This document shows, in pieces, positions 24,537 to 33,007 of a stretch of 33,400 nucleotides of DNA. Source of the DNA: an uncultured Lachnospiraceae bacterium (GTDB lineage Bacteria; Bacillota; Clostridia; Lachnospirales; Lachnospiraceae); the NCBI GenBank assembly GCA_902782995.1, contig CACZPJ010000025.1:1-33400 (forward strand), read 5' to 3'. Position numbers and translations under genes: made by a program. The notes under the pieces are model-generated. The model was not told where the DNA came from. It saw only the letters and a list, made by a program, of their open reading frames with translations, and did not search any database. Position 1 is the stretch's first letter, and each line of letters opens with the position of its first letter.

Positions 24537-25188
24537 AATGATAAAGATGTTAGGTGAAGGTGTCTTAAGTACACTCTACATGACACTGGTATCCACTTTT
24601 GTCGGATATATCATCGGACTTCCGATGGGAATTGTACTTACGGTAACCGATAAGAACGGATTACATCCAAACCGGATCTTCTATAAGATCTGTGATGTGA
24701 TTGTCAATATTGTACGAAGCATCCCGTTTTTGATCCTGTTAGTATTGTTGATCCCATTTACGAGACTTTTAGTTGGAAAAAGCTATGGCGCAACAGCAAC
24801 CATCGTTCCGCTTGTCGTTGCAGCAGCTCCGTTTATTGCAAGAATGGTAGAATCTTCCTTAAAGGAAGTGGACGCCGGAGTCATTGAGGCGGCAAGAAGT
24901 ATGGGAGCAGGTAACTTTTCCATTATCTGCAAGGTGTTACTGCCGGAGGCAAGAGTTTCCCTTGTAACAGGCATGACGATCGCAGTCGGAACTATTTTTG
25001 GATATTCAGCGATGGCAGGTGTCATCGGTGGTGGCGGACTTGGTGATATAGCCATCCGTTATGGTTATTACCGTTATCAGACCGATATTATGTTCGTAAC
25101 CGTTATTATCCTGATCATTCTGGTACAGATCCTTCAGGAAGCCGGTATGCGGATTTCAAAGAAGATTGACCGCAGATTACGCGGATAA
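24523..25188 (+). CDS. metI: Methionine ABC transporter permease
   Basis: Membrane subunit of MetNIQ. The 221 residues hold five predicted helices, with LGEGVLSTLYMTLVSTFVGYIIGLPMG at the start and the EAA coupling loop VDAGVIEAARSMGAGNFSII, followed by GYSAMAGVIGGGGLGDIAIRYGY, typical for MetI. AGGAGGTG about 10 bases upstream sits inside metN, and the genes overlap, so translation is coupled. Confidence 0.95.
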   Translation: MWSSEMIKMLGEGVLSTLYMTLVSTFVGYIIGLPMGIVLTVTDKNGLHPNRIFYKICDVIVNIVRSIPFLILLVLLIPFTRLLVGKSYGATATIVPLVVAAAPFIARMVESSLKEVDAGVIEAARSMGAGNFSIICKVLLPEARVSLVTGMTIAVGTIFGYSAMAGVIGGGGLGDIAIRYGYYRYQTDIMFVTVIILIILVQILQEAGMRISKKIDRRLRG

Positions 25189-25264
25189 CAATCAGTTAAC
25201 AATAAAAACATGAGGAAAAAAGAAAATAAAAAGCACAAAAACATGTGCAGAAATGAGGACAATT

Positions 25265-26167
25265 ATGAAAAAGAAATTATTAGGAATTTTATTAACCGTA
25301 GCAACCGTATCAACCTTTGTTACAGGATGCGGCAACAAAGCAGATAACAGCACAGATAACGCAGCAGACAAACAGGAAAGCCAGAACGAAGCATCTACCG
25401 ATAATGCGGATGCAAAGGCTGACAGCAGTGATTCTAAGGGAACAATCAAGGTAGCAGCTTCCGCAACACCACATGCAGAGATCTTAGAGCAGGCAAAATC
25501 AGTACTTGCCGAGCAGGGATGGGATCTTGAAGTAACGGTTTTTGATGATTATGTACAGCCAAACCTCGTAGTAGAGAGTGGAGACTTCGATGCGAACTAT
25601 GTAGAGCATAAGCCATATCTGGATAACTTTAACGAAGAAAACGGTACACATCTGGTATCCGTTGGTGAGATCCACTATGAGCCATTCGGAATCTATCCGG
25701 GAACATCAAAGAGCTTAGATGATGTAAAAGACGGTGCAGTCGTAGCAGTACCAAACGATACAACAAATGAAGCACGTGCATTATTATTACTTCAGGATAA
25801 CGGACTGATCACATTAAAGGATGGCGCAGGCTTAAATGCAACAGTTACCGATATTGCAGAGAATCCGCACAACCTTGAGATCAAGGAGTTAGAGGCAGCA
25901 CAGGTAGCAAGAGTGATCGATGAAGTAGATTATGTGATCTTAAACGGTAACTACGCATTAGCAGCAGGCTATTCCGTCGGAAAAGATGCTTTAGCTTATG
26001 AGCAGGCAGATTCCGAAGCTGCAAAGACCTATGTAAACGTTATTGTTGTAAAAGAAGGAAACGAAGATAACGAAGGAATCAAGGCATTGGTTGATGTATT
26101 AAAATCAGATGACATCAAGAAATATATCAATGACACTTATGACGGAGCAGTTATTCCATTCGAATAA
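25265..26167 (+). CDS. metQ: Methionine-binding lipoprotein
   Basis: Extracellular substrate-binding protein of the MetNIQ importer. From ATG 25265 (GAGGAC six bases upstream; ATG 25253 overlaps that site) it has 300 residues. A lipoprotein signal peptide ends in TFVTGC with Cys22 as lipid anchor. A low-complexity Asn/Asp/Ala/Ser linker follows, then the NlpA domain: IKVAASATPHAEILEQAK, YVQPNLVVESGDFDANYVEHKPYL, EPFGIYPG, VAVPNDTTNEARALLLLQ and YVILNGNYALAAG. A 76-base gap separates it from metI. Confidence 0.95.
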   Translation: MKKKLLGILLTVATVSTFVTGCGNKADNSTDNAADKQESQNEASTDNADAKADSSDSKGTIKVAASATPHAEILEQAKSVLAEQGWDLEVTVFDDYVQPNLVVESGDFDANYVEHKPYLDNFNEENGTHLVSVGEIHYEPFGIYPGTSKSLDDVKDGAVVAVPNDTTNEARALLLLQDNGLITLKDGAGLNATVTDIAENPHNLEIKELEAAQVARVIDEVDYVILNGNYALAAGYSVGKDALAYEQADSEAAKTYVNVIVVKEGNEDNEGIKALVDVLKSDDIKKYINDTYDGAVIPFE

Positions 26168-26195
26168 GAATTGCATTGTAAATAAAATATCGATC

Positions 26196-26238
26196 AAAAG
26201 AGAGTGTTTCGAAAGAGACGCTCTCTTTTGTTTTTTTG
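26196..26238 (+). terminator. Intrinsic terminator after metQ
   Basis: AAAAGAGAGTGTTTC pairs with GAGACGCTCTCTTTT (two G-U pairs) and TTTTTTT follows one base later. Confidence 0.93.
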
Positions 26239-26324
26239 AAGGAAGCGGATATTCTGTGCTGACTCTGGTTATGATAATCCTGATAGGAAAAAAGAGAGGA
26301 ATACTTCTCAAACAGGAGGAAATT

Positions 26325-26582
26325 ATGGTATCATTTACGTATCAGATCACAGATGAGATTGGTCTTCATGCAAGACCGGCAGGACTTTTGGCCAAAGCAG
26401 CTAAGGATACTGCATCTAAGGTTACCATTACGTGTAACGGGAAAAGCGCAGATGCAACAGGACTGATGGCAATTATGGCTATGGGGATCAGGTATGGTGA
26501 CGAGGTTACGGTTACAGTAGAAGGCAGTGATGAAAAAGAAGCCGTAAAAAAGCTGGAGACATTTTTTCAAGAGAATCTATAG
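26325..26582 (+). CDS. ptsH: HPr-family phosphocarrier protein lacking Ser46
   Basis: Small phosphocarrier passing phosphate from enzyme I to sugar permeases. The 85 residues keep the active His15 in GLHARPAG. At the regulatory site, where Bacillus HPr has LKSIMGVM with Ser46, this protein reads ADATGLMAIM, placing Gly at 46 and Thr at 45. HPr kinase control through Ser46 is therefore not expected unless Thr45 substitutes. CAGGAGGAAATT precedes the ATG. It lies directly before enzyme I, so it is probably a functional sugar-PTS HPr, with another Ser46 HPr possibly elsewhere. Confidence 0.9.
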   Translation: MVSFTYQITDEIGLHARPAGLLAKAAKDTASKVTITCNGKSADATGLMAIMAMGIRYGDEVTVTVEGSDEKEAVKKLETFFQENL

Positions 26583-26597
26583 AAGATGGAGATTATG

Positions 26598-28211
26598 ATG
26601 ATAAGCAGGGAAGGAAAACAGGTATTTCATGGGATTGCGATCGGCAGGGTGCGTTTTTTAACAAAAAAACAGAACGTGGTCACAAGAAGAAAGATCACAG
26701 ATACAGATGCCGAAATTTCACGTTATGAAACAGCGAAAAATCAGGCAGTGGAACAGCTTCGGGCATTGTATGAGAAGGCAGTGAAGGAGGTTGGCGAGGT
26801 AAATGCGCAGATCTTTGAAGTGCATGCCATGATGTTAGAGGATGGCGGCTATAATGATTCTGTGCACAATCTGATCCGCTCCCAGAATGTCAATGCAGAA
26901 TATGCAGTCGCAACGACCGGGGATAACTTTGCGGAAATGTTTGCAAATATGGAGGATGAGTATTTTCAGGCGCGCTCCATTGACATCAAGGACGTTTCCG
27001 AGCGTGTGATCACGATCCTGCATGGCGGGGACACGGGATCGGACATTGGCAGTGAACCGGTGATTGTTGTAGCAGAGGATCTTGCACCGAGTGAGACGGT
27101 GCAGATGGATAAGAGCAGATTACTTGCGTTTGTCACCCACCTTGGTTCGGCGAATTCCCATACGGCAATCCTCGCAAGAACCATGGGTATCCCTGCGGTG
27201 ATCGGTGTGGAGATCGAAGAGGACTGGAATGGAAGGCTTGCGATCGTCGATGGATATGAGGGGAAGATCCTGATCGATCCGGATGAAACAACACTTGCTT
27301 ATTACCGGGAGCGGCAGAAGGAAGATGAGAAGAAAAAAGAACTTCTTCTGGATCTAAAGGGCAGGGAAAACGTAACAAAAAGCGGTCAGAAGATCAATCT
27401 GTATGCCAATATCGGCAATATCTCGGATCTTGCAGGTGTACTGGAAAATGATGCAGGCGGGATCGGATTGTTCCGGAGTGAGTTCCTGTATTTAGAAAAG
27501 CATACGTTTCCGACCGAAGAGGAGCAGTTCCGTGTCTACCGTCAGGTTGCAGAGACGATGGCAGGGAAAAAGGTTATCATCCGTACGCTGGATATCGGGG
27601 CAGATAAACAGGTAGATTATTTTGACCTTGAAAAAGAGGAGAATCCTGCAATGGGATACCGTGCGATCCGTATCTGCTTAACGAGAAAGGATATTTTTAA
27701 AACACAGCTTCGTGCCCTGTTCCGCGCAAGTAACTTCGGAAATATCGCAGTGATGTATCCGATGATCATTTCCGTGGAAGAGGTAAGACAGATCAAGGAG
27801 ATCGTTGCAGAAGTCAAAAAGGAATTAGATGAGGCAGGCATTCCGTACGGAACGGTAGAGCAGGGTATTATGATCGAGACACCGGCAGCAGCAGTCATCA
27901 GTGATATGCTTGCAAAAGAGGTGGACTTTTTCAGTATCGGAACGAATGACCTGACACAGTATACCTTAGCGATCGACCGCCAGAATGCAAAGCTGGATGC
28001 GTTTTATGATCCGCATCATGAGGCAGTTTTACGACTGATCGAACTGGTTGTAAAGAATGCGCATGAGGCAGGGATCTGGGCAGGAATCTGTGGTGAGCTT
28101 GGTGCAGATCTGACACTGACAAAGCGGTTTTTAGAGATGGGATTAGACGAACTTTCGGTTTCACCGGGAAGCATTCTGCCGATCCGTCAGATCATCCGTG
28201 AAAGTGAATAG
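26598..28211 (+). CDS. ptsI: PTS enzyme I
   Basis: Takes phosphate from PEP and transfers it to HPr, powering all PTS sugar uptake. From ATG 26598 it has 537 residues. The N-terminal HPr-binding part is followed by active His188 in GSANSHTAILARTMGIPAV (usually GGRTSHT), then the PEP barrel with GGIGLFRSEFLY, IRTLDIGADKQ, NPAMGYRAIRI, GIMIETPAA, FFSIGTNDLTQYTLAIDR and the active Cys region GICGELGAD. GGAG lies 6 bases before this ATG; 26595 and 26586 are alternatives. Follows HPr after 15 bases. Confidence 0.93.
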   Translation: MISREGKQVFHGIAIGRVRFLTKKQNVVTRRKITDTDAEISRYETAKNQAVEQLRALYEKAVKEVGEVNAQIFEVHAMMLEDGGYNDSVHNLIRSQNVNAEYAVATTGDNFAEMFANMEDEYFQARSIDIKDVSERVITILHGGDTGSDIGSEPVIVVAEDLAPSETVQMDKSRLLAFVTHLGSANSHTAILARTMGIPAVIGVEIEEDWNGRLAIVDGYEGKILIDPDETTLAYYRERQKEDEKKKELLLDLKGRENVTKSGQKINLYANIGNISDLAGVLENDAGGIGLFRSEFLYLEKHTFPTEEEQFRVYRQVAETMAGKKVIIRTLDIGADKQVDYFDLEKEENPAMGYRAIRICLTRKDIFKTQLRALFRASNFGNIAVMYPMIISVEEVRQIKEIVAEVKKELDEAGIPYGTVEQGIMIETPAAAVISDMLAKEVDFFSIGTNDLTQYTLAIDRQNAKLDAFYDPHHEAVLRLIELVVKNAHEAGIWAGICGELGADLTLTKRFLEMGLDELSVSPGSILPIRQIIRESE

Positions 28212-28240
28212 GGAATGTGATTGCTTGCTGCTAAAACATA

Positions 28241-28269
28241 TTGACATGATAGGAATTCTGTTTTATAAT
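28241..28269 (+). promoter_or_regulatory. metY: metY promoter
   Basis: Consensus TTGACA (28241-28246), 17 bases, TATAAT (28264-28269). Confidence 0.85.
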
Positions 28270-28280
28270 CCTATTAATTC
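28249..28280 (+). promoter_or_regulatory. Candidate CymR/Rrf2-type operator at metY
   Basis: ATAGGAATT (28249-28257) in the promoter spacer and AATCCTATT (28267-28275) over the -10 form an inverted repeat with ATAGGA/TCCTAT half-sites. This resembles the ATNGGAAT-type boxes known for CymR. A bound repressor would block polymerase. Confidence 0.5.
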
Positions 28281-28285
28281 AAATC

Positions 28286-28328
28286 ATACTAATATTATGG
28301 GAAAAGTGGTAAAAGAAAATATTAGTAT
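28286..28328 (+). promoter_or_regulatory. Leader hairpin of metY
   Basis: ATACTAATATT (28286-28296) and AATATTAGTAT (28318-28328) are a perfect 11-base inverted repeat with a 21-base loop in the untranslated leader. No T run follows, so it may stabilise the mRNA or be a second operator. Confidence 0.45.
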
Positions 28329-28376
28329 CAGAGTACGAAAGAAGACAGAACAAATCAGAAAAGGACAGGTAGAAAA

Positions 28377-29687
28377 ATGGGTAAGAAAGTAAGCCGAGAG
28401 AACAGAAATCTTAAGTTTGAAACATTACAGTTACACGTTGGCCAGGAGCATGCAGATCCGGTTACGGATGCAAGAGCAGTTCCAATCTATCAGACATCTT
28501 CCTATGTTTTCCATAACAGTGAACATGCAGCAGCCAGATTTGGACTGACAGATGCAGGAAATATCTACGGACGTCTGACAAATCCGACTGAGGATGTATT
28601 TGAGCAGCGTGTTGCTGCATTAGAGGGTGGTGTTGCCGCACTTGCAGTTGCATCCGGAGCAGCAGCAATTACCTATACGATCGAGAACTTAGCACAGAAT
28701 GGTGACCACATCGTTGCAGCGAAGAATATCTATGGTGGTTCTTATAATCTTTTAGCACATACACTTCCACAGTATGGTATCACAACAACCTTTACTGAGC
28801 CGGAAGCAGATGCACTTGAAGCTGCAATCCAGGAGAATACCAAGGCTCTTTACATTGAGACCTTAGGAAACCCGAACTCCGATGTAGCTGATATTGAAGC
28901 CATTGCAAAGGTTGCACATGCACACAAGATCCCACTTGTTGTAGATAATACATTTGCAACTCCTTATCTGGTACGCCCGATTGAGTATGGCGCAGATATC
29001 GTAGTTCATTCCGCAACTAAGTTTATCGGTGGACATGGAACAACGATCGGTGGTGTGATCGTAGACAGCGGTAAGTTTGACTGGGAAGCAAGTGGAAAGT
29101 TTGATTCACTGACAAAGCCAAATCCAAGCTATCATGGAATCAGCTTCACGCAGGCAGTCGGACCGGCAGCTTTTGTTACAAAGATCCGTGCGATCCTGTT
29201 ACGTGATACCGGAGCAACGATCTCTCCATTCCATTCCTTCCTGTTATTACAGGGACTTGAGACACTTTCTCTTCGTGTAGAGCGTCATGTAGAGAATGCG
29301 TTAAAGGTAGTGGAATACCTGAACAATCATCCACAGGTAGAGAAGGTACATCATCCGGCTGTTACCACAGATCCAAAGCAGAAGGAGCTGTATCAGAAGT
29401 ACTTCCCGAATGGCGGTGGCTCTATCTTCACCTTTGAGATCAAGGGCGATGACAAGAAGGCAAAGGAATTTATTGATAACCTTGAGATCTTCTCATTACT
29501 TGCAAACGTTGCAGATGTGAAGTCTCTTGTGATCCATCCGGCATCTACTACACACTCCCAGTTAAATGAGCAGGAGTTATTAGATCAGGGAATTAAGCCG
29601 AATACGATCCGTCTTTCCATCGGAACAGAGAATATTGCAGACATCATCGAAGATCTTGACGAAGCATTCAAGGCAGTCGAAGACTAG
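28377..29687 (+). CDS. metY: O-acetylhomoserine sulfhydrylase (aminocarboxypropyltransferase)
   Basis: PLP enzyme that makes homocysteine directly from O-acetylhomoserine and sulfide, feeding methionine synthesis; related enzymes can also make cysteine. The 436 residues begin [27 protein letters not shown], with [69 protein letters not shown] and the PLP lysine in [11 protein letters not shown]. The length and RFGL segment fit the MetY rather than the MetB branch. AGGACAGG precedes the ATG. Monocistronic, with a terminator behind it. Confidence 0.93.
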   Translation: MGKKVSRENRNLKFETLQLHVGQEHADPVTDARAVPIYQTSSYVFHNSEHAAARFGLTDAGNIYGRLTNPTEDVFEQRVAALEGGVAALAVASGAAAITYTIENLAQNGDHIVAAKNIYGGSYNLLAHTLPQYGITTTFTEPEADALEAAIQENTKALYIETLGNPNSDVADIEAIAKVAHAHKIPLVVDNTFATPYLVRPIEYGADIVVHSATKFIGGHGTTIGGVIVDSGKFDWEASGKFDSLTKPNPSYHGISFTQAVGPAAFVTKIRAILLRDTGATISPFHSFLLLQGLETLSLRVERHVENALKVVEYLNNHPQVEKVHHPAVTTDPKQKELYQKYFPNGGGSIFTFEIKGDDKKAKEFIDNLEIFSLLANVADVKSLVIHPASTTHSQLNEQELLDQGIKPNTIRLSIGTENIADIIEDLDEAFKAVED

Positions 29688-29735
29688 AAATTCGTTTAAA
29701 ATCTCATTTTGTACATAGAATGATGAATGGAAAAG

Positions 29736-29771
29736 GACTCTTATCATATATTTTGATAAGGGTCTTTTTTT
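29736..29771 (+). terminator. Intrinsic terminator after metY
   Basis: GACTCTTATCA and TGATAAGGGTC pair over 11 positions around a short AT loop and are followed by TTTTTTT. Confidence 0.9.
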
Positions 29772-29786
29772 AGGAGTAAAATAGGC

Positions 29787-30647
29787 GTGGGAAAGGGAAA
29801 AAAATGGTGTTTATTAGCAGTTGTATTCGTGGTTCTGTTTGGATTTGGCAGATGGTCCGCACATAAGGCTGCCGAATGGCAGAGCACCTTTGCAGTCGTA
29901 CCGCAGTCGGAAAACTGGGGACTGGGGTTTGGCGCAGAGGGCACACAGCCGACCGGAAACGCATCCGCAGAGGATTTAAAAGCGTATGATGCCTATTATA
30001 TCGGCGATGCATCCGACAAGTGCATTTATCTGACCTTCGACTGTGGCTATGAGAATGGTAATACGGCGGCTATCTTAGATGCCTTGAAAAAAAATGAGGT
30101 AAAGGCAACCTTTTTTACAGTCGGACATTTCTTAGAAACGAGCCCGGAGCTGGTAAAGCGGATGGCAGCGGAGGGACATACGGTGGGAAATCATACCTAC
30201 CATCATCCGGATATGTCTTCGATCGCAGATATGGCTTCGTTTCAAAAGGAGATTGAGGATGTCGAAAAATTGTACGAACAGATCACCGGTCAGAAGATGA
30301 CAAAGTTTTACCGTCCGCCGCAGGGAAAATACAGTGTGATGAATTTAAAGATGGCAAAAGAGCTTGGGTATCATACATTTTTCTGGAGTCTTGCTTATGT
30401 AGACTGGTATGAAGATAAACAGCCGACGAAGGATGAGGCATTCGAAAAGCTGCTTGGACGGATCCATCCGGGTGCGATCGTGTTACTGCACAGCACCTCG
30501 AAAACAAACGGAGAGATCTTAGATGAGCTGATCGGCAAATGGAAGGAGATGGGGTATCATTTCGGAACCTTACAAGAACTGTGCGAGGGTGGATCATCTG
30601 TAACAGACGGGACATCCACAGAGCATATGGCTGCTACGGAGCGATAG
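29787..30647 (+). CDS. Membrane-anchored polysaccharide deacetylase, PdaA-like
   Basis: NodB-fold deacetylase acting outside the cell on peptidoglycan or another glycan. The start is a GTG at 29787 with AGGAG ten bases upstream; no in-frame ATG fits. The 286 residues open with a signal anchor (WCLLAVVFVVLFGF). Catalytic motifs are TFDCGYENG (Asp85; PdaA enzymes usually have TFDNGYENG), HTYHHP (metal-binding His136 and His140), YRPPQGKYS and GAIVLLHSTSKTN. The similarity to PdaA, which makes muramic delta-lactam in spore cortex, is marked, but other substrates are possible. No promoter was identified. Confidence 0.88.
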   Translation: MGKGKKWCLLAVVFVVLFGFGRWSAHKAAEWQSTFAVVPQSENWGLGFGAEGTQPTGNASAEDLKAYDAYYIGDASDKCIYLTFDCGYENGNTAAILDALKKNEVKATFFTVGHFLETSPELVKRMAAEGHTVGNHTYHHPDMSSIADMASFQKEIEDVEKLYEQITGQKMTKFYRPPQGKYSVMNLKMAKELGYHTFFWSLAYVDWYEDKQPTKDEAFEKLLGRIHPGAIVLLHSTSKTNGEILDELIGKWKEMGYHFGTLQELCEGGSSVTDGTSTEHMAATER

Positions 30648-30758
30648 CATTTGGAAACAGATAAAAACGTAGATAAAGAAATTTTACCAAGTGCGTCCGG
30701 TAAAAGACAGAAGGAATCGTGATAGTTCACAAATCAAAAACCGGAAGCCGAATATGCA

Positions 30759-30788
30759 TTGACAACAGAATTGATTGATCCCTATAAT
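30759..30788 (+). promoter_or_regulatory. lrgAB-gntR promoter
   Basis: TTGACA (30759-30764), 18 bases, TATAAT (30783-30788). The stretch 30648-31003 has no protein gene; it holds this promoter, the GntR operator and a palindromic repeat. Confidence 0.7.
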
Positions 30789-30789
30789 A

Positions 30790-30822
30790 GAGTGAATTGG
30801 TAAGACCAATTTGCTCTTTTTT
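30790..30822 (+). terminator. Possible terminator built on the GntR operator
   Basis: GAGTGAATTGGT and ACCAATTTGCTC can pair over 12 positions (two G-U pairs) with an AAG loop, and TTTTTTT follows. A transcript arriving from the deacetylase gene could stop here. Confidence 0.5.
30795..30811 (+). promoter_or_regulatory. FadR-subfamily GntR operator
   Basis: AATTGGT-AAG-ACCAATT is a perfect palindrome with the TGGT-n3-ACCA core of FadR-type GntR regulators. It covers the predicted transcription start, so the product of the gntR gene at 32139 is the likely repressor. Confidence 0.75.
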
Positions 30823-30837
30823 TGCTGTATAGGATTC

Positions 30838-30956
30838 GAGTGCCAAAAGATGTTTTCAAATTTTGTAATTGACAAAATACATAAAAGAAGTTCCGTTTGC
30901 TTTACATATTTTGTGCATTTTGTCCTTTCAATTTTATAAAGCATCTTTTGACACTC
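30838..30956. repeat. 119-base inverted-repeat element in the lrgA leader
   Basis: GAGTGCCAAAAGATG (30838-30852) and CATCTTTTGACACTC (30942-30956) pair at 14 of 15 positions. Nested inside, GACAAAATACAT and TGCATTTTGTC (30871-30924) form a second palindrome holding the AAAATGCAC...GCAAAC core (minus strand, 30895-30921) shared with the MITE-like element at 22066 and the hairpin at 32824. Confidence 0.6.
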
Positions 30957-31003
30957 TAACTTGTATAGCAAGAGTAATCAGGATAACATAGGAGGAGTTT
31001 GTT

Positions 31004-31381
31004 ATGCGTTATTTAAAACAGTTTTTGGTTATACTTCTGGTTTCTTTTCTGGGTGAGATCTTACGATACCTGATCCCGCTTCAGATCCCAGCAAGTATTT
31101 ATGGACTGGTTCTGATGCTGCTTGCACTGGTAACCGGTGTGTTAAAGTTAGATCAGGTCAAGGAAACGGCAGATTTTCTGATTGAGATCATGCCTGTAAT
31201 GTTTATTCCGGCTGCTGTCGGGATCATCGATGCGTGGGTAGATCTGCGGGCGATCGTAGTTCCGGTTACAGTCATCACCATACTTACGACATTTATCGTT
31301 ATGGTTGTTGCAGGACGTGTGACACAGTTTGTGATCCGTGGAAAAAAGAAAGTAGAAGAGGAGCAGTGTAACAATGATTGA
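31004..31381 (+). CDS. lrgA: LrgA/CidA family membrane protein
   Basis: Small holin-like membrane protein of 125 residues with four hydrophobic helices; LVSFLGEILRYLIPLQIPASIYGLVLMLLAL is the family signature. LrgA/LrgB pairs were first linked to control of autolysis and are now known in Bacillus (PftA/PftB) and streptococci to handle pyruvate. TAGGAGGAG precedes the ATG. The C-terminal tail is charged, and the gene overlaps lrgB by 8 bases. Confidence 0.92.
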   Translation: MRYLKQFLVILLVSFLGEILRYLIPLQIPASIYGLVLMLLALVTGVLKLDQVKETADFLIEIMPVMFIPAAVGIIDAWVDLRAIVVPVTVITILTTFIVMVVAGRVTQFVIRGKKKVEEEQCNND

Positions 31382-32066
31382 TTTATTAGAAACATCTGCA
31401 TTTTTCGGTGTAGTGATCAGTCTTGCAGGATATGAAGTGGGACAGATGTTAAAGAAGAAGTTTAAAAAGTCCTTTTTAAATCCGCTTTTGATCTCGATTA
31501 TTGCAGTGATGGTATTTTTGTGTGTATTTCATGTGGATTATGATAAGTATTACGAGGGCGCGAAGTATTTAAGCTATCTTCTGACACCGGCAACGGTCTG
31601 CCTTGCCATTCCGCTGTATCAGCAGTTAGAGCTGTTAAAGAAGCATAAGAAAGCAATCCTGATCGGTATTTTTGCAGGCGGAATTGCAAGTATGGGAAGT
31701 GTCCTTGGCTTTGCGGTTTTATTTGGGCTGACGCATGAGCAGTATGTGACACTGCTTCCAAAGTCGATCACGACAGCGATCGGTATGGGTGTTTCCGAGG
31801 AAATGGGCGGTATCGTCACGATCACCGTTGCAGTGATCATTGTGACCGGTGTGGTTGGAAATATGACAGCAGAGGGAATCTGTAAGCTGTTTCATATTGA
31901 GGAACCGATTGCAAAGGGAATTGCCATCGGAAGTTCTTCGCATGCCGTCGGAACGACACGTGCAATGGAAATGGGAGAGATCGAGGGTGCCATGAGCAGT
32001 CTTGCGATTGTGGTATCCGGTCTTGTGACCGTTGCAGGGGTATCGGTTTTTGCCGGATTTTACTAA
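31374..32066 (+). CDS. lrgB: LrgB family membrane protein
   Basis: Partner of LrgA, 230 residues with about seven helices. Family segments include [57 protein letters not shown] and [28 protein letters not shown], the last two being the most conserved. Together with LrgA it probably transports pyruvate or a similar acid across the cytoplasmic membrane. The presence of an FCD-type GntR regulator behind it fits control by an organic acid; this is inference. Confidence 0.94.
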   Translation: MIDLLETSAFFGVVISLAGYEVGQMLKKKFKKSFLNPLLISIIAVMVFLCVFHVDYDKYYEGAKYLSYLLTPATVCLAIPLYQQLELLKKHKKAILIGIFAGGIASMGSVLGFAVLFGLTHEQYVTLLPKSITTAIGMGVSEEMGGIVTITVAVIIVTGVVGNMTAEGICKLFHIEEPIAKGIAIGSSSHAVGTTRAMEMGEIEGAMSSLAIVVSGLVTVAGVSVFAGFY

Positions 32067-32138
32067 TCCGGTGAAGTCATCCATAAGGCATCTTTTGGCA
32101 CAAAAGTTTGCAGAGCGAAAGAAAGGCAGGAGTTTTAC

Positions 32139-32825
32139 ATGGATAAACGGGAATCCGTCAAGGTGATCGAATATATCAAGCAGGGGATACGCACCGGTGC
32201 GCTGACCTGTGGTGCGAAGCTTCCGACCGAGCGGCAGATGGCAGCGGAGCTTCAACTGTCGCGTCCATCCGTGCGGGAGGCACTGCGGAGTCTCGAACAT
32301 ATGGGACTGTTAGAAAGCAGACAGGGTTCCGGTAATTATCTGACTGCCGGGATTGGCAAGAGTCTGGCACAGTCTTTAGAGTTAATGCTGATGATGGATG
32401 CAAATATGTATATGGACATCAGCCAGACACGTCGTGCAATCGAGATGTATGCCTTCCAGCTTGCAGTGACGCATGTAACAGGTGAGCAGATGGAGCGTCT
32501 GCATGGTCTGCTTGCAAAAATGGATACGGGGCAGATTGCGGATGCAGTTTCAGCAGACCGGCAGTTTCATGATACGATCGTAGAGGCTTCCGGGAATCAT
32601 CTGATGATGCAGTTGATACAGGCATTAGCAACTGCCTGTGAATCCAGTATCGAACTGGTTTTAACCCATGGCAGCAGACAGAAACGGGAAGAGTTGTTAA
32701 AACTGCATACCGGGATTGTGGATTGTCTGGAAAAAAAGGATTTGGAACGTGGAATACGTGTGATCGGGAAGCATTATGACCTGATCGATGAGATCGAACA
32801 GGAATTATCTAAGAAGATTAACTGA
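32139..32825 (+). CDS. FadR-subfamily GntR transcription regulator
   Basis: Regulator of 228 residues. The N-terminal winged helix reads SVKVIEYIKQGIRTGALTCGAKLPTERQMAAELQLSRPSVREALRSLEHMGLLESRQGSGNYL, classic GntR. The C-terminal all-helical FCD ligand domain includes TRRAIEMYAFQLAV, DRQFHDTIVEASGNHLMMQLIQ and the metal-binding His residues of the family, ending with HTGIVDCLEKKD and GKHYDLI. FCD domains sense small organic acids. It lies 72 bases after lrgB and probably represses lrgAB through the palindrome at 30795. AGGCAGGAG precedes the ATG. Confidence 0.93.
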   Translation: MDKRESVKVIEYIKQGIRTGALTCGAKLPTERQMAAELQLSRPSVREALRSLEHMGLLESRQGSGNYLTAGIGKSLAQSLELMLMMDANMYMDISQTRRAIEMYAFQLAVTHVTGEQMERLHGLLAKMDTGQIADAVSADRQFHDTIVEASGNHLMMQLIQALATACESSIELVLTHGSRQKREELLKLHTGIVDCLEKKDLERGIRVIGKHYDLIDEIEQELSKKIN

Positions 32826-32881
32826 CGAAATGCACAAATTATGTAAAGCAAATGTTTGCGGAACATATTTGTGCATTTGTC
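32824..32881. repeat. Palindromic repeat after gntR
   Basis: GACGAAATGCACAAATTATGT pairs with ACATATTTGTGCATTTGTC across a loop containing AAAGCAAATG. Its first arm shares 24 of 27 bases with the core at 30895-30921. It overlaps the gntR stop and could also act as a weak terminator. Confidence 0.6.
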
Positions 32882-33007
32882 ATTTTAAACACTATTCTTG
32901 CGCTGTCTTTTGCGCATAGCACTTGCGTGGGACGAAGCTTATTTTTCAAACTGATTTCTATTAAATATCTTCTGACATCTTGATCAGATGCGGAAAATGT
33001 GTACTGC

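Noticed and set aside
28198..28392. Possible short protein before metY
   Set aside because: Begins in ptsI, crosses the metY promoter and overlaps the metY start; no ribosome site. A 31-residue frame from 28297 is possible but has no Cys or Met enrichment.
30684..30971. Minus-strand frame upstream of lrgA
   Set aside because: Runs through the promoter, operator and palindrome; composition matches AT-rich repeat DNA.
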